64,000 nt of DNA from JANXQE01 sp035651635 (GTDB lineage: Bacteria; Verrucomicrobiota; Verrucomicrobiia; Limisphaerales; UBA8199), in assembly GCA_035651635.1 (NCBI GenBank), contig DASRFK010000085.1, forward strand, positions 1 to 64,000, in the 5' to 3' direction. Shown in pieces: positions 9,121 to 17,514 of the stretch. The notes beneath the pieces were generated by a model that was given only the letters and a program-made list of their open reading frames with translations, did not search any database and was not told where the DNA came from. Position numbers and translations under genes: made by a program. Every line of letters begins with the position of its first letter. The first letter of the stretch is position 1.

Positions 9121-9331
9121 CAGCTGACTCTTTTCTCGGAATCGATCAATTTGTTTACCAACACGTTAACAGCATTTACGATGCCGGAGCCTTAATAGAG
9201 CCAGGTGGATAGCTGAAGTCGCCTCGAGATGTGCCTGAAATGCCAGTGCAATTTATGTGCGCAAATTGCCAAAAAGGGGCTAGTCGGGCGAGAGAGCTGG
9301 AAGCTAGAAAAGTTCGGAAACTGCGCAGCTT

Positions 9332-9535
9332 GTGGAGACGACTCAAAAGTTCGTGTGCCGGCACTGCTCGAATGAGTGGAACGTGCCCGTTTCAATTTTT
9401 GGCCAGGAATTAATCTGTCCTCGCTGCTGGCAAACATCACCAAGCGAACCGTTAGGTTCATCGTTGCTGCGGCGGCAATCCATTTATAAGTGGTGGCTGC
9501 AACGGATTTTTGGAACATCCGGTCGAGCAGGCTGA
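9332..9535 (+). CDS. Possible zinc-ribbon protein, perhaps broken
   Basis: 67 aa from a GTG. It shows FVCRHCSNEWNVPVSIFGQE followed by LICPRC, a four-cysteine zinc ribbon (CxxC-x17-CxxC). Just upstream, in other frames, two more CxxC signatures occur: MPVQFMCANCQK starting at 9240 and FGNCAACG near 9317. Three ribbon-like fragments spread over three frames suggest a small multi-ribbon protein disrupted by indels. Downstream bases 9536-9702 have no gene. Confidence that this is an expressed gene is low. Confidence 0.3.
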   Translation: METTQKFVCRHCSNEWNVPVSIFGQELICPRCWQTSPSEPLGSSLLRRQSIYKWWLQRIFGTSGRAG

Positions 9536-9702
9536 AACCTTAATCGCGGTTTGCAGTGCCAGTGGTTTGGTCTTCCCGCTTGACCATCCGCACCCTCCTC
9601 CTCAGGCGGTGGCGTCGTAAAATCCTTCCTCGCGAGACTGGCCAAAGCCTCACCTAAAACTGGCCACTTCTGACTGTCGGTGGCAGCCGCTTGGTCGGGT
9701 AC

Positions 9703-9924
9703 TTAGGCGGGGACCGTGAGGGGTTTTACGCTGACAGTAAAAGAACTGTCGTTCAGTGCTTTGGACGCCGCCACGATGTACGACTCGCCAAAACCCAGGC
9801 GCTCGACCTGTCTTTCGATTTCGACCCAATCGGCAACACCCCCAACGAACAACACCGTGTTCCAGGCTTTCAGTTCAGCACCGAGCTCGGCATCCGTGAG
9901 CAGCGTTGTGTGAGTCCGAATCAT
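9703..9924 (-). CDS. Hypothetical protein downstream of ureG
   Basis: 73 aa if started at the ATG at 9924; an ATG at 9963 would add 13 residues. The sequence (ELGAELKAWNTVLFVGGVAD, then WVEIERQVERLGFGESYIVA) has plausible helix and strand composition, but no family is recognised. It lies about 100 bp downstream of ureG on the same strand and could be the last gene of the urea operon, though there is no functional link in its sequence. It may also be a chance frame. Confidence 0.35.
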   Translation of the reverse strand: MIRTHTTLLTDAELGAELKAWNTVLFVGGVADWVEIERQVERLGFGESYIVAASKALNDSSFTVSVKPLTVPA

Positions 9925-10023
9925 TGTTCCAACTAACGATACCAAAACCAGAATTGGGTGCAAGCCTGGGAGAGCACGCAGACACTGGCGCTGCGGCGGA
10001 CCTGACCGGCAGTGCTCGTGTTT

Positions 10024-10761
10024 TCAACCCCCGCTTTTGTGTGTGTGAGGTGCTCCGGCCGCGTGCAGCCAGGCGTGCTGGACGTGCTCGATGATTTCGT
10101 CCATGCCTTTGCCGTGCTTAACCTGCGCGAATACAAAAGGGCCGTCGCCGCGCATTTTGATAGCGTCGCGCTTCATCACCGACAGGTCTGCGCCGACCAA
10201 TCCTGCCAAATCCGTCTTGTTAATCACCAGCAGGTCCGATTGCGTGATCCCGGGGCCGCCTTTTCGCGGGATTTTGTCCCCGCCCGAGACATCAATCACG
10301 TAAATGGTGTAGTCAGCTAATTCGCGGCTGAAATGCGCCGCCAGGTTGTCTCCGCCTGACTCGATCAGCAACAGCTCGGGATTGCATTCGCGTTGCAGTT
10401 CTTCCAGGGCGAGCAAATTCGCGGTGATATCTTCGCGGATGGCCGCGTGCGGGCATCCGCCCGTTTCCACGGCGCGGATTTTTTCGGCTTCCAGCGCTTG
10501 ATGCCGGATCAGGAATTCGCCGTCTTCCTTGGTAAAGATGTCATTGGTCACGGCTCCCAGACGCATCCGGCCGCGCAATCGCTGACACAAGGCAAGCATG
10601 AGTGCGGTTTTGCCGCTCCCGACAGGCCCGCCAACGCCGACTGTAAATGCGCGCTGGGAGAAGTCGCGAGATACCGGGCAGTCGCGCTGATGGAAATGAC
10701 CTGGGCCATCGAATTCGGGGTGCGAGTGTGGATGATCGTGAGAGTGGTGGTGAAGGCTCAT
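10024..10761 (-). CDS. ureG: Urease accessory GTPase UreG with His-rich N-terminus
   Basis: 245 aa from the ATG at 10761, which overlaps the ureF stop as ATGA. UreG is the SIMIBI GTPase that drives nickel insertion into apo-urease. Visible motifs are the P-loop GGPVGSGKTAL, TNDIFTKEDGEFLIRHQALE, the metal-binding CPH of TGGCPHAAIREDITANL, ESGGDNLAAHFSRELADYTI and the guanine-specificity NKTDLA. The first 25 residues are unusually His-rich (SLHHHSHDHPHSHPEFDGPG then HFH). Such tails store or deliver nickel in some UreG proteins, and no ureE is present here, so the tail may replace that metallochaperone. Confidence 0.96.
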   Translation of the reverse strand: MSLHHHSHDHPHSHPEFDGPGHFHQRDCPVSRDFSQRAFTVGVGGPVGSGKTALMLALCQRLRGRMRLGAVTNDIFTKEDGEFLIRHQALEAEKIRAVETGGCPHAAIREDITANLLALEELQRECNPELLLIESGGDNLAAHFSRELADYTIYVIDVSGGDKIPRKGGPGITQSDLLVINKTDLAGLVGADLSVMKRDAIKMRGDGPFVFAQVKHGKGMDEIIEHVQHAWLHAAGAPHTHKSGG

Positions 10762-11537
10762 GTTTGAAAAAGCCGCGAGTAGAGGCGGTCGTGAGCGCCC
10801 TGCCACAGTTCGAGCAAGGGCGCAGTTTGAGCAGCTTCGCCTGCGCGAAGCCTTCCACAGCGCAAAGCAACTTCTTCAGCGTATTGGCAGAGTCCAACTT
10901 GAATCGCTTGCGCCGCCATTGGACCGGTGATGCCAAGGCGCACGGCGCTGGCCAGCAGCGTGCGAATATTGAGAAACAAAAACAATCGTACTGCGACACA
11001 GTGACTCACGTGCAGCAAGCGCATCGCGGTCCCGAACACCGGCGCCAAATGACCGGGAAGTTTTTGTTTCAGAACCTCGGAGCGGTACTCGCCCAGCGAG
11101 GCACCCCCGAAACTTTGCGCGACCGCCATCAGAAAGGCCTGACCTTGGGCCCGGCTCCCCCGGTTGGCGACGTGGTTGGAGAGGAACGCGTCGCAAATCC
11201 GGTCCAACTCCGCGAAAGGGCGGACATCGTGATAAGCCTCGTTCAAGAAGGGCAGGGCGGCTCGTCCGGCCTGAGCCAGTTGGGTTTGCACAAACTCCGT
11301 TAAGTCCTGGCAGGAACAAACCTCCCCATGCTGCCAGGCAGCCTCCAGTCCATTCGAATGGGCGAAACTGCCCGTGGGAAAAGCGGAGTCGACCAACTGC
11401 CAGACCAACCATTCGTTCTGCGTTTGAGACTCACGTGAATCGGGAATGATATTTCGCGAATCGTCCGTCGCGCTCGCCATCCTGGAGTTGTTGGCGAGCG
11501 GTACGGATTCTACCGAGTTGTCGGCGCTCTCGTGCAT
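10758..11537 (-). CDS. ureF: Urease accessory protein UreF
   Basis: 259 aa, all-helical UreF, which bridges UreD and UreG in the urease activation complex. The diagnostic core begins near residue 43 (WLVWQLVDSAFPTGSFAHSN, then GLEAAWQHGEV) and continues with FGTAMRLLHVSHCVAVRLFL and AVRLGITGPMAAQAIQVGL. The first 40 residues are polar and not conserved in the family; an internal ATG at 11480 would remove half of them. It begins 4 bp after the ureC stop and its own stop overlaps the ureG start, so it is translationally coupled within the operon. Confidence 0.95.
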   Translation of the reverse strand: MHESADNSVESVPLANNSRMASATDDSRNIIPDSRESQTQNEWLVWQLVDSAFPTGSFAHSNGLEAAWQHGEVCSCQDLTEFVQTQLAQAGRAALPFLNEAYHDVRPFAELDRICDAFLSNHVANRGSRAQGQAFLMAVAQSFGGASLGEYRSEVLKQKLPGHLAPVFGTAMRLLHVSHCVAVRLFLFLNIRTLLASAVRLGITGPMAAQAIQVGLCQYAEEVALRCGRLRAGEAAQTAPLLELWQGAHDRLYSRLFQT

Positions 11538-11541
11538 GGGA

Positions 11542-13257
11542 TCAAAACAGGAAATAGCGTTGCGCCAGAGGCAAGCGCGCGGCCGGCTCGCACGTTAGCA
11601 ATTCGCCATCGGCCCGGACCTCGTACGTCTCCGGATCGACCGTGATTTTGGGCAGCGCATCGTTCCATTTGAGGTCTCGTTTGCCGACCTTGCGGCAATT
11701 GCTGACGGCTTCGATTTGCTTGCGCAGCCCGTAACGCCGCGCAACTCCTTTGCTTTTGCAGAGTTGACTGACGAAGGCGATGGAGCAGGGACCGCTGGCC
11801 TGGCCAAAGCTGCCGAACATGGGCCGCATAAAGACCGGCTGAGGCGTAGGAATACTGGCGTTGGGATCCCCCATTTGCGACCAGGCAATCACCCCGCCTT
11901 TGATCACCATTTCCGGTTTGGCCCCGAACATGGCCGTTTTCCAGAGCACCAGGTCGGCAAGTTTGCCGGGCTCAATCGAGCCGATCAAGCGGCTCATGCC
12001 ATGCGCGATGGCCGGGTTGATGGTGTATTTGGAGATATAGCGCTTGATGCGCAGGTTGTCGTTGGTGCCTTTCTCGGCAGCGAGCCGGCCACGCTGCTGT
12101 TTCATCTTGTCCGCCGTTTGCCACGTGCGAGTAATGACTTCGCCGATTCGGCCCATGGCCTGGCTGTCGCTGCTCATCATGCTGATGGCGCCCAGATCGT
12201 GAAGGATATCCTCGGCGGCGATCGTCTCGCCCCGAATCCGGCTTTCGGCGAAGGCGACGTCTTCGTGGAGACTGGGGTCCAAGTGGTGACAAACCATCAG
12301 CATATCCAAGTGTTCATCGATGGTGTTGACCGTGTAGGGCCGCGTGGGATTGGTTGAACTGGGCAGCACATTGGGTTCTCCGCAAATCCGGATGATATCC
12401 GGCGCGTGCCCGCCACCCGCCCCCTCGGTGTGGTAGGTGTGAATCGTGCGGCCCTTGAACGCCGCGATGGTGCCTTCAACGAAGGTGGATTCATTCAGAG
12501 TGTCGGTGTGGATCGTGATTTGAACATCGTACTGGTCCGCGATCTTGAGGCAGCAATCAATGGCGGCAGGAGTCGTTCCCCAGTCTTCGTGCAGTTTCAA
12601 ACCGATGGCACCGGCCAGAATCTGCTCCGGCAAACCCGCTGGCAGCGCCGTGTTGCCCTTGCCGGTGAAACCAAAATTCAGCGGAAGGTCATCAACCGCT
12701 CGCAACATCATTTCCAGATGATGCGAGCCCGGCGTGCAGGTGGTCGCGCAGGTGCCGACGGCCGGGCCCGTGCCTCCACCCACCATTGTCGTGAGGCCGG
12801 CGGCAATCGCTTCGTGGGCCTGTTGCGGACAGATGAAATGAATATGGGTATCCAGTCCGCCCGCCGTGAGAATCAGTCCTTCTCCGGCGATCACCTCTGT
12901 GGTCACCCCAATGATCATTCCCTTGGCGACCTTGGCCATGACGTCCGGGTTACCAGCTTTTCCAATCCCCGCAATCAGCCCTTTTTTGATCCCGACGTCG
13001 GCTTTGTAGATCCCGGTGTAATCGACCACCAGCGCATTGGTAATCACCACGTCGAGCGCTTCGGCGTCACCCACCCCGGCGGCTTGCCCCATCCCTTCGC
13101 GAATGACTTTTCCCCCTCCAAATTTGCATTCGTCGCCATAAACCGTGTGATCCTTTTCCACCTCCAGCACCAGCGAGGTGTCGCCCAGCTGCACCTTGTC
13201 TCCGGTGGTCGGGCCAAACATTTCGGCATACGCCGCCCGTTTCATCTTATGGGGCAT
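11542..13257 (-). CDS. ureC: Urease alpha subunit UreC
   Basis: 571 aa from the ATG at 13257, the usual family length; a second ATG at 13245 is also possible. It catalyses urea hydrolysis to ammonia and carbamate at a di-nickel centre. Active-site signatures are all visible: HIHFICPQ (nickel ligands), GLKLHEDWGTTP with the carbamylated Lys, HTDTLNESTF, HTYHTEGAGGGHAPDI, the flap MVCHHL with its mobile Cys and His, and MSSDSQAMGRIGE with the nickel-binding Asp. The start overlaps the ureAB stop by 11 bp, which implies coupled translation and fixed stoichiometry. The enzyme should be active. Confidence 0.98.
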   Translation of the reverse strand: MPHKMKRAAYAEMFGPTTGDKVQLGDTSLVLEVEKDHTVYGDECKFGGGKVIREGMGQAAGVGDAEALDVVITNALVVDYTGIYKADVGIKKGLIAGIGKAGNPDVMAKVAKGMIIGVTTEVIAGEGLILTAGGLDTHIHFICPQQAHEAIAAGLTTMVGGGTGPAVGTCATTCTPGSHHLEMMLRAVDDLPLNFGFTGKGNTALPAGLPEQILAGAIGLKLHEDWGTTPAAIDCCLKIADQYDVQITIHTDTLNESTFVEGTIAAFKGRTIHTYHTEGAGGGHAPDIIRICGEPNVLPSSTNPTRPYTVNTIDEHLDMLMVCHHLDPSLHEDVAFAESRIRGETIAAEDILHDLGAISMMSSDSQAMGRIGEVITRTWQTADKMKQQRGRLAAEKGTNDNLRIKRYISKYTINPAIAHGMSRLIGSIEPGKLADLVLWKTAMFGAKPEMVIKGGVIAWSQMGDPNASIPTPQPVFMRPMFGSFGQASGPCSIAFVSQLCKSKGVARRYGLRKQIEAVSNCRKVGKRDLKWNDALPKITVDPETYEVRADGELLTCEPAARLPLAQRYFLF

Positions 13258-14002
13258 GAGAAAAGCCTTTCGCTTTGACGCGTTTGAGGGCGATCTTTTG
13301 ACCCGCCGCGGAGATCTTTCCATTGGCCAGATTATTCCCGCCGCGAATGATTTTGCGTCCCGCGATCTCTACCAACTTGACCGTTTTGGTCTCCCCCGGC
13401 TCGAAACGCACGGCGGTTCCGGCGGGAATATCGAGCCGCTTGCCATAGGCCTTGGCGCGATCGAATCGGAGAGCCGAGTTGGTTTCAATGAAATGAAAGT
13501 GACTGCCGACCTGGATCGGACGATCGCCCAGATTGGTCACCGGCAGTTCAGCGCTCGCCCGGCCCACATTCAATTCCAGTTCGCCTTCCACGGTCTCCAC
13601 CGCGCCCGGGACCCCTTCCGGCTCCGCCGGCTTGAACACGGACAGGTCAGGCAAAGGGAGGAAGCTGCCGTGCAACGCCAGGGCTAAATCTCCATTCTCG
13701 CTGGCGATGGGGTGATGCACGGTCACTAACTTCGAGCCATCTGGAAAGGTCCCTTCGACTTGCACCTCGGTGATCATCTCAGGCACGCCCGGCATGACCT
13801 GGTTGCGGCCGAGAAATTTTTTGCCCAGACTCATAAGTTCGGAAACCGATCGGCCCTCGCGGATGAATTCCAGCAACTGTGTGGCGATCAACGCCACTGA
13901 CTCCGGATAATTCAGGGACAGTCCTCGCGCCAAGCGCTTCTGGGCCAGAAAGCCGGCGTTATGCAGCAGCAGCTTTTCAATTTCATGAGGGGTGAGATGC
14001 AT
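13247..14002 (-). CDS. ureAB: Fused urease gamma-beta subunit
   Basis: 251 aa. Residues 1-100 are UreA/gamma (LTPHEIEKLLLHNAGFLAQK, GVPEMITEVQVEGTFPDGSK, LVTVHHPI). Residues 130-245 are UreB/beta (VPGAVETVEGELELNVGRAS, PIQVGSHFHFIETNSALRF, AYGKRLDIPAGTAVRFEPGE). Fusion of the small subunits into one chain occurs in Helicobacter and in several other bacterial groups. The C-terminal region is somewhat longer than in separate UreB. It starts 9 bp after ureD and runs 11 bp into ureC, so ureD-ureAB-ureC form one translational block. AGAAG lies upstream of the ATG. Confidence 0.97.
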   Translation of the reverse strand: MHLTPHEIEKLLLHNAGFLAQKRLARGLSLNYPESVALIATQLLEFIREGRSVSELMSLGKKFLGRNQVMPGVPEMITEVQVEGTFPDGSKLVTVHHPIASENGDLALALHGSFLPLPDLSVFKPAEPEGVPGAVETVEGELELNVGRASAELPVTNLGDRPIQVGSHFHFIETNSALRFDRAKAYGKRLDIPAGTAVRFEPGETKTVKLVEIAGRKIIRGGNNLANGKISAAGQKIALKRVKAKGFSHAP

Positions 14003-14011
14003 AAGGGTCTT

Positions 14012-14890
14012 CTAATTTCGGCGTGACCATGGATCATCACCCAGACATTCGGCCACCGGGGCGAGGTACCGTCGCACGCTTTGCTCGACCTCAGCGACCT
14101 CTTCGCCCGCCAGTCGCAGGAGCGTTCCATCTTGAAGGGGACTGGCGCAGGCCAGGAGGGACTGGCGACGCTTGATTCCCAAGTGCTGCACCTCCAGCAA
14201 CGCGCGCTTGGCCGCTTCCTGCACCGGAGCGCCAATCAGCAAGAGCATCGCGAAGCAATTGAATCGGCCCGTTCGATGCCGAGCGTTCAAAGGGCCTTCC
14301 GACTCGTCCAATGAAGAGGCGTCAACAAAGAGCAATTCGCGCCCGGCCTTATCCAACTCATGGTTGACGCCGTCAGGACCGCGGGCCGGCTTGCGCCACA
14401 CTTCGTTGCGAGTCGAAAAATGCGCAAAGCTCCATCGTTCGCCGCATGCCGCGCGTCCTGCAGTAAACCAATCCAGCAAGACCAGGCCCGCCTCCGGCCC
14501 CAACTCGAATTGCTGCCGTTGCTCGTAACTCGATTGGGCGAAGGGCTGGACTGGGGCCGGCGCGAAGACCAGCAATCCCCCCGCCTCGATACTCGCACTG
14601 GTGGCGTGTCCGCAGGGCAATCGATGCGGGTTACGGTAAACTTTCGTGGATGCCTGGGTGCCTAAAAAGCAGCGCGCCTGCGCTCCGACGCGCAAATCCA
14701 GGCGCGTCTGATCCCCGGCCACAAGCCCGCCGCCAAAGTTGCTCGCATAAGTGCACACACATTGCCCGCGCGAACGAGGGGTCAGCAGCTTCATCGGGTT
14801 CGTAGCGAACGAAGTGGTGACAGTGCTCTGGTTGAAAACCTGTTCCACTTCCAACGCCGCGCGGCCCCGATCTTGAAAATGTAATCGCAT
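14012..14890 (-). CDS. ureD: Urease accessory protein UreD/UreH
   Basis: 292 aa from the ATG at 14890; a TTG at 14899 is the only upstream alternative. UreD is the scaffold that binds apo-urease and recruits UreF and UreG. Diagnostic features are LLTPRSRGQCVCTYASNFGG with the GGGLVAGD motif, ARCFLGTQASTKVYRNP, and LLVFAPAPVQPFAQSSYEQR with GLVLLDWFTAGRAACGERW. It is placed between urtE and ureAB with gaps of 14 and 9 bp, so it joins the transporter genes to the structural urease genes in one transcription unit. Confidence 0.95.
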   Translation of the reverse strand: MRLHFQDRGRAALEVEQVFNQSTVTTSFATNPMKLLTPRSRGQCVCTYASNFGGGLVAGDQTRLDLRVGAQARCFLGTQASTKVYRNPHRLPCGHATSASIEAGGLLVFAPAPVQPFAQSSYEQRQQFELGPEAGLVLLDWFTAGRAACGERWSFAHFSTRNEVWRKPARGPDGVNHELDKAGRELLFVDASSLDESEGPLNARHRTGRFNCFAMLLLIGAPVQEAAKRALLEVQHLGIKRRQSLLACASPLQDGTLLRLAGEEVAEVEQSVRRYLAPVAECLGDDPWSRRN

Positions 14891-14904
14891 GCGCGCCAAA
14901 TCAA

Positions 14905-15603
14905 TCAGACAGTCAGATGTCGGCGGACCGTCTCTTGCTCGAGTGCCTTGATCGGGCCTTCAGCCACGATGCTGCCCCGGTCCATGATGTAAAAGGCGTC
15001 GCCTACCGACAGGCAGAAGTCAACGTATTGTTCCACCAGCAGAATGCTGATTTTTCCTTCCTGCTTTATCTTGATGAGCGTCTCCCCGATTAGGTCAATG
15101 ATGTTGGGTTGAATTCCCTCGGTGGGCTCGTCCAGCAGCAGGATCTTAGGCTCAGTGACCAGGGCGCGAGCGATGGCCAGTTGCTGTTGTTGTCCGCCGC
15201 TGAGCGCGCCGCCTTTACGCCGCAGGAATTCTTTCAGGATCGGAAATATTTCCAACACCCGTTCGAGCTGGGACTGGTCTTTGATGCCGTGCACCACCAG
15301 GCCGATCTTTAGGTTTTCCCAGACCGTCAGGTGAGGAAAAATGTCGCGTCCTTGCGGGACAAACCCGATTCCGCACCGGGCGCGTTCTTCCGGCCGCAGG
15401 TCGTTAAGGTTTCGGCCCGATAACGAGGCGGAGCCGGTGTCCGGTTTGACCACGCCCATGATGGCCTTGAGAGTAGTGGTCTTGCCGACACCGTTGCGCC
15501 CCATCAGGCAGATCACGCCGCGGTCCGGCACATTGAGGGTGACCCCACGGAGGATTCGAGAGCCTTCGTAGGAAACCGAGAGATTGGAGAGGGCCAGCTT
15601 CAA
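14905..15603 (-). CDS. urtE: Urea ABC transporter ATP-binding protein UrtE
   Basis: 232 aa, of the LivF-type ATPase size. It contains Walker A GRNGVGKTTT (residues 35-44), the Q-loop region VPQGRDIFP, the ABC signature LSGGQQQQLAIARALV, Walker B ILLLDEPTEGIQP and the H-switch region LVEQYVDF, with Val-Glu-Gln as is usual in this family. Together with UrtD it energises the UrtBC permease. Its start overlaps the urtD stop by 4 bp (ATGA). The GIQP after Walker B is characteristic of the urea-type branch. Confidence 0.95.
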   Translation of the reverse strand: MKLALSNLSVSYEGSRILRGVTLNVPDRGVICLMGRNGVGKTTTLKAIMGVVKPDTGSASLSGRNLNDLRPEERARCGIGFVPQGRDIFPHLTVWENLKIGLVVHGIKDQSQLERVLEIFPILKEFLRRKGGALSGGQQQQLAIARALVTEPKILLLDEPTEGIQPNIIDLIGETLIKIKQEGKISILLVEQYVDFCLSVGDAFYIMDRGSIVAEGPIKALEQETVRRHLTV

Positions 15604-16370
15604 TGGTGGTCCTTCTTCTTGCGGCCCAGGTACACCTCGATGACTTTCTCGTTGTTCTGCACCTCATCGACGCTGCCTTCAAAGAGCACACTGCCCTGGT
15701 GCAAAACGGTGACCTTTCGGGCGATTTGGCGGACGAACGTCATGTCGTGCTCGATGACGATGATGCTGTGTTTGCCCGCCAGCGAGAGCAACAGTTCGCC
15801 CGTTTTGACGGTTTCTTCATCAGTCATTCCGGCGGCTGGTTCGTCCACCAACAACAGCTTGGGATCCTGCGCCAGCAACATGCCGATCTCCAGCCACTGC
15901 TTTTGGCCATGCGCCAACGACCCGGCACGCACTTGTGCCTTTTCTGCCAGCCCAACCGTTTCCAGCACCTCCCCGATCCGTTCCCGATGGCGCGCCGTCA
16001 CCTGTGTGAAGAGCGCCTCCCAAACGCTTCGTGTGCCTGGCAGCGACAGGAGGATATTCTCAAAAACTGTGTGCTCGATGTAGACCGAGGGAGTCTGGAA
16101 CTTGCGGCCGATTCCCAACCGATTGATCTGGTATTCATTGAGGCGGGTCAGATCCGTGTCCCGGCCGTACTCGATCTTGCCTGAATCGGGACGCGTGCGG
16201 CCGGTGATCAAGTCCAGCATCGTGCTCTTACCCGCGCCATTGGGCCCGATGATGACTCGGAGTTCACCGGAATCCATGTAAAAGGTCAGCTCGGAGATGG
16301 CCTTGAAGCCGTCGAAGGTTTTGTTCACCCCTTCGAGCATCAGGATAAATTCTTTATGAGAGGCGCTCAC
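15600..16370 (-). CDS. urtD: Urea ABC transporter ATP-binding protein UrtD
   Basis: 256 aa, LivG-type ATPase. Walker A is GPNGAGKSTMLDLITGRTRP (residues 40-60), the signature region is SLAHGQKQWLEIGMLLAQDP (LAHGQ replaces LSGGQ, normal for UrtD), Walker B is LLLVDEPAAGMTDEE, and the switch is IIVIEHDMTFVRQIA. Its partner is UrtE. The ATG lies inside the 3' end of urtC with a 17-bp overlap, and its stop overlaps urtE, so the three genes are tightly coupled. Confidence 0.95.
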   Translation of the reverse strand: MSASHKEFILMLEGVNKTFDGFKAISELTFYMDSGELRVIIGPNGAGKSTMLDLITGRTRPDSGKIEYGRDTDLTRLNEYQINRLGIGRKFQTPSVYIEHTVFENILLSLPGTRSVWEALFTQVTARHRERIGEVLETVGLAEKAQVRAGSLAHGQKQWLEIGMLLAQDPKLLLVDEPAAGMTDEETVKTGELLLSLAGKHSIIVIEHDMTFVRQIARKVTVLHQGSVLFEGSVDEVQNNEKVIEVYLGRKKKDHH

Positions 16371-17511
16371 TGCTTTTAACCAGTTCCTGGCGCGGCTCAG
16401 GTGTTTCAGGGTCGTCTTTCAGCTTTGGCCCGAATCGCCTGCGCAGCGCCTGGAGCTGCGCGGGTAGCCCGACCAACCCCTTGGGCATGAATAAAGTGAC
16501 CAGCACGAACAGGGTTCCCAGAATGAGCAACCACATGTCCGGGAAAGCCCGCGTGGTCCAGCTTTTGAGGGCGTTGACCCCGATGGCCCCGAGCACCGGG
16601 CCAATCAAGGTCCCCCGCCCCCCGACAGCCACCCAGACGACCGCTTCGAGCGATTTGTCCGGAGCCATTTCGCTGGGATTAATGATCCCCACCTGTGGGA
16701 CGTAAAGCATGCCTCCGACCGACGCGATGACCGCGCAGAGCAGGAACACAAAGAGCTTATAATGTCCCGCCGCGTAGCCGCTGAAGAGCACACGATCTTC
16801 CCGGTCCCGAATCGCTTGCTGCACCAATCCGAACTTGGTCTGGCTGAGCCAGCGACAGGCCAGATAAACCAGCACGAGCATCAGCGCGCTCGCCAGGTAA
16901 AGACCGCGCTGGGTGGCTGGCGCCCGCAGATCGTGACTGAGCAGGAATTTGAAATCGGTAAACCCATTGTTGCCGCCCATGAGCAGGCTATTGCGAAAGA
17001 ACAGCAGGCACGCGGCGTAGGTCAGGGCCTGTGTGAGAATCGAAAAATAAACGCCTCGAATCCGCGAGCGAAAGGCCAGGTGCCCGAAAACCAGCGCCAC
17101 CAGGCCGGGGAGCACAAAAACCATGAGCAAGGCAAACGGGAAGCTGGCAAAAGGCCGCCAGAAAGCTGGCAGATTATGCCATCCGAGAAACACGAGAAAA
17201 TCGGGAATAGGTTCATGATATTGGCCCAGGGTGCCGATCATGCGCATCAAGTGCATGCCCATCATGTAACCTCCCAGGGTGAAAAAGAGGGTTTGTCCAA
17301 GACTCAGCAAACCGGTGTATCCCCAAAGCACATCAACGCTGATGGCCAGAATCGCGTAGCAAAGGTATTTGCCATAAAGGTTGATGCTGAAATCGCTCAC
17401 GTGCAGAAAGGTGCCGGGCGGGGTGAAGGCGTTCAGAGCGGGCAACAAAAACAAGAGCAGCCCGACGGCCAGGACAAAGCCTCGTTTTGATCTGCTGTGG
17501 GGTGCCGGCAT
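16354..17511 (-). CDS. urtC: Urea ABC transporter permease UrtC
   Basis: 385 aa, LivM-type inner-membrane permease with about 9-10 hydrophobic segments starting at residues 10-30. Family signatures include CYAILAISVDVLWGYTGLLS, LGQTLFFTLGGYMMGMHLM, FRNSLLMGGNNGFTDF and EAVVWVAVGGRGTLIGPVLG (the permease EAA-like coupling loop). The N-terminal half carries the extra loop with HEPIPDFLVFLGWHNLPAFW typical of UrtC. The last 35 residues are charged and cytoplasmic. It begins 3 bp after the urtB stop and overlaps urtD. Confidence 0.95.
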   Translation of the reverse strand: MPAPHSRSKRGFVLAVGLLLFLLPALNAFTPPGTFLHVSDFSINLYGKYLCYAILAISVDVLWGYTGLLSLGQTLFFTLGGYMMGMHLMRMIGTLGQYHEPIPDFLVFLGWHNLPAFWRPFASFPFALLMVFVLPGLVALVFGHLAFRSRIRGVYFSILTQALTYAACLLFFRNSLLMGGNNGFTDFKFLLSHDLRAPATQRGLYLASALMLVLVYLACRWLSQTKFGLVQQAIRDREDRVLFSGYAAGHYKLFVFLLCAVIASVGGMLYVPQVGIINPSEMAPDKSLEAVVWVAVGGRGTLIGPVLGAIGVNALKSWTTRAFPDMWLLILGTLFVLVTLFMPKGLVGLPAQLQALRRRFGPKLKDDPETPEPRQELVKSSERLS

Positions 17512-17514
17512 GGT

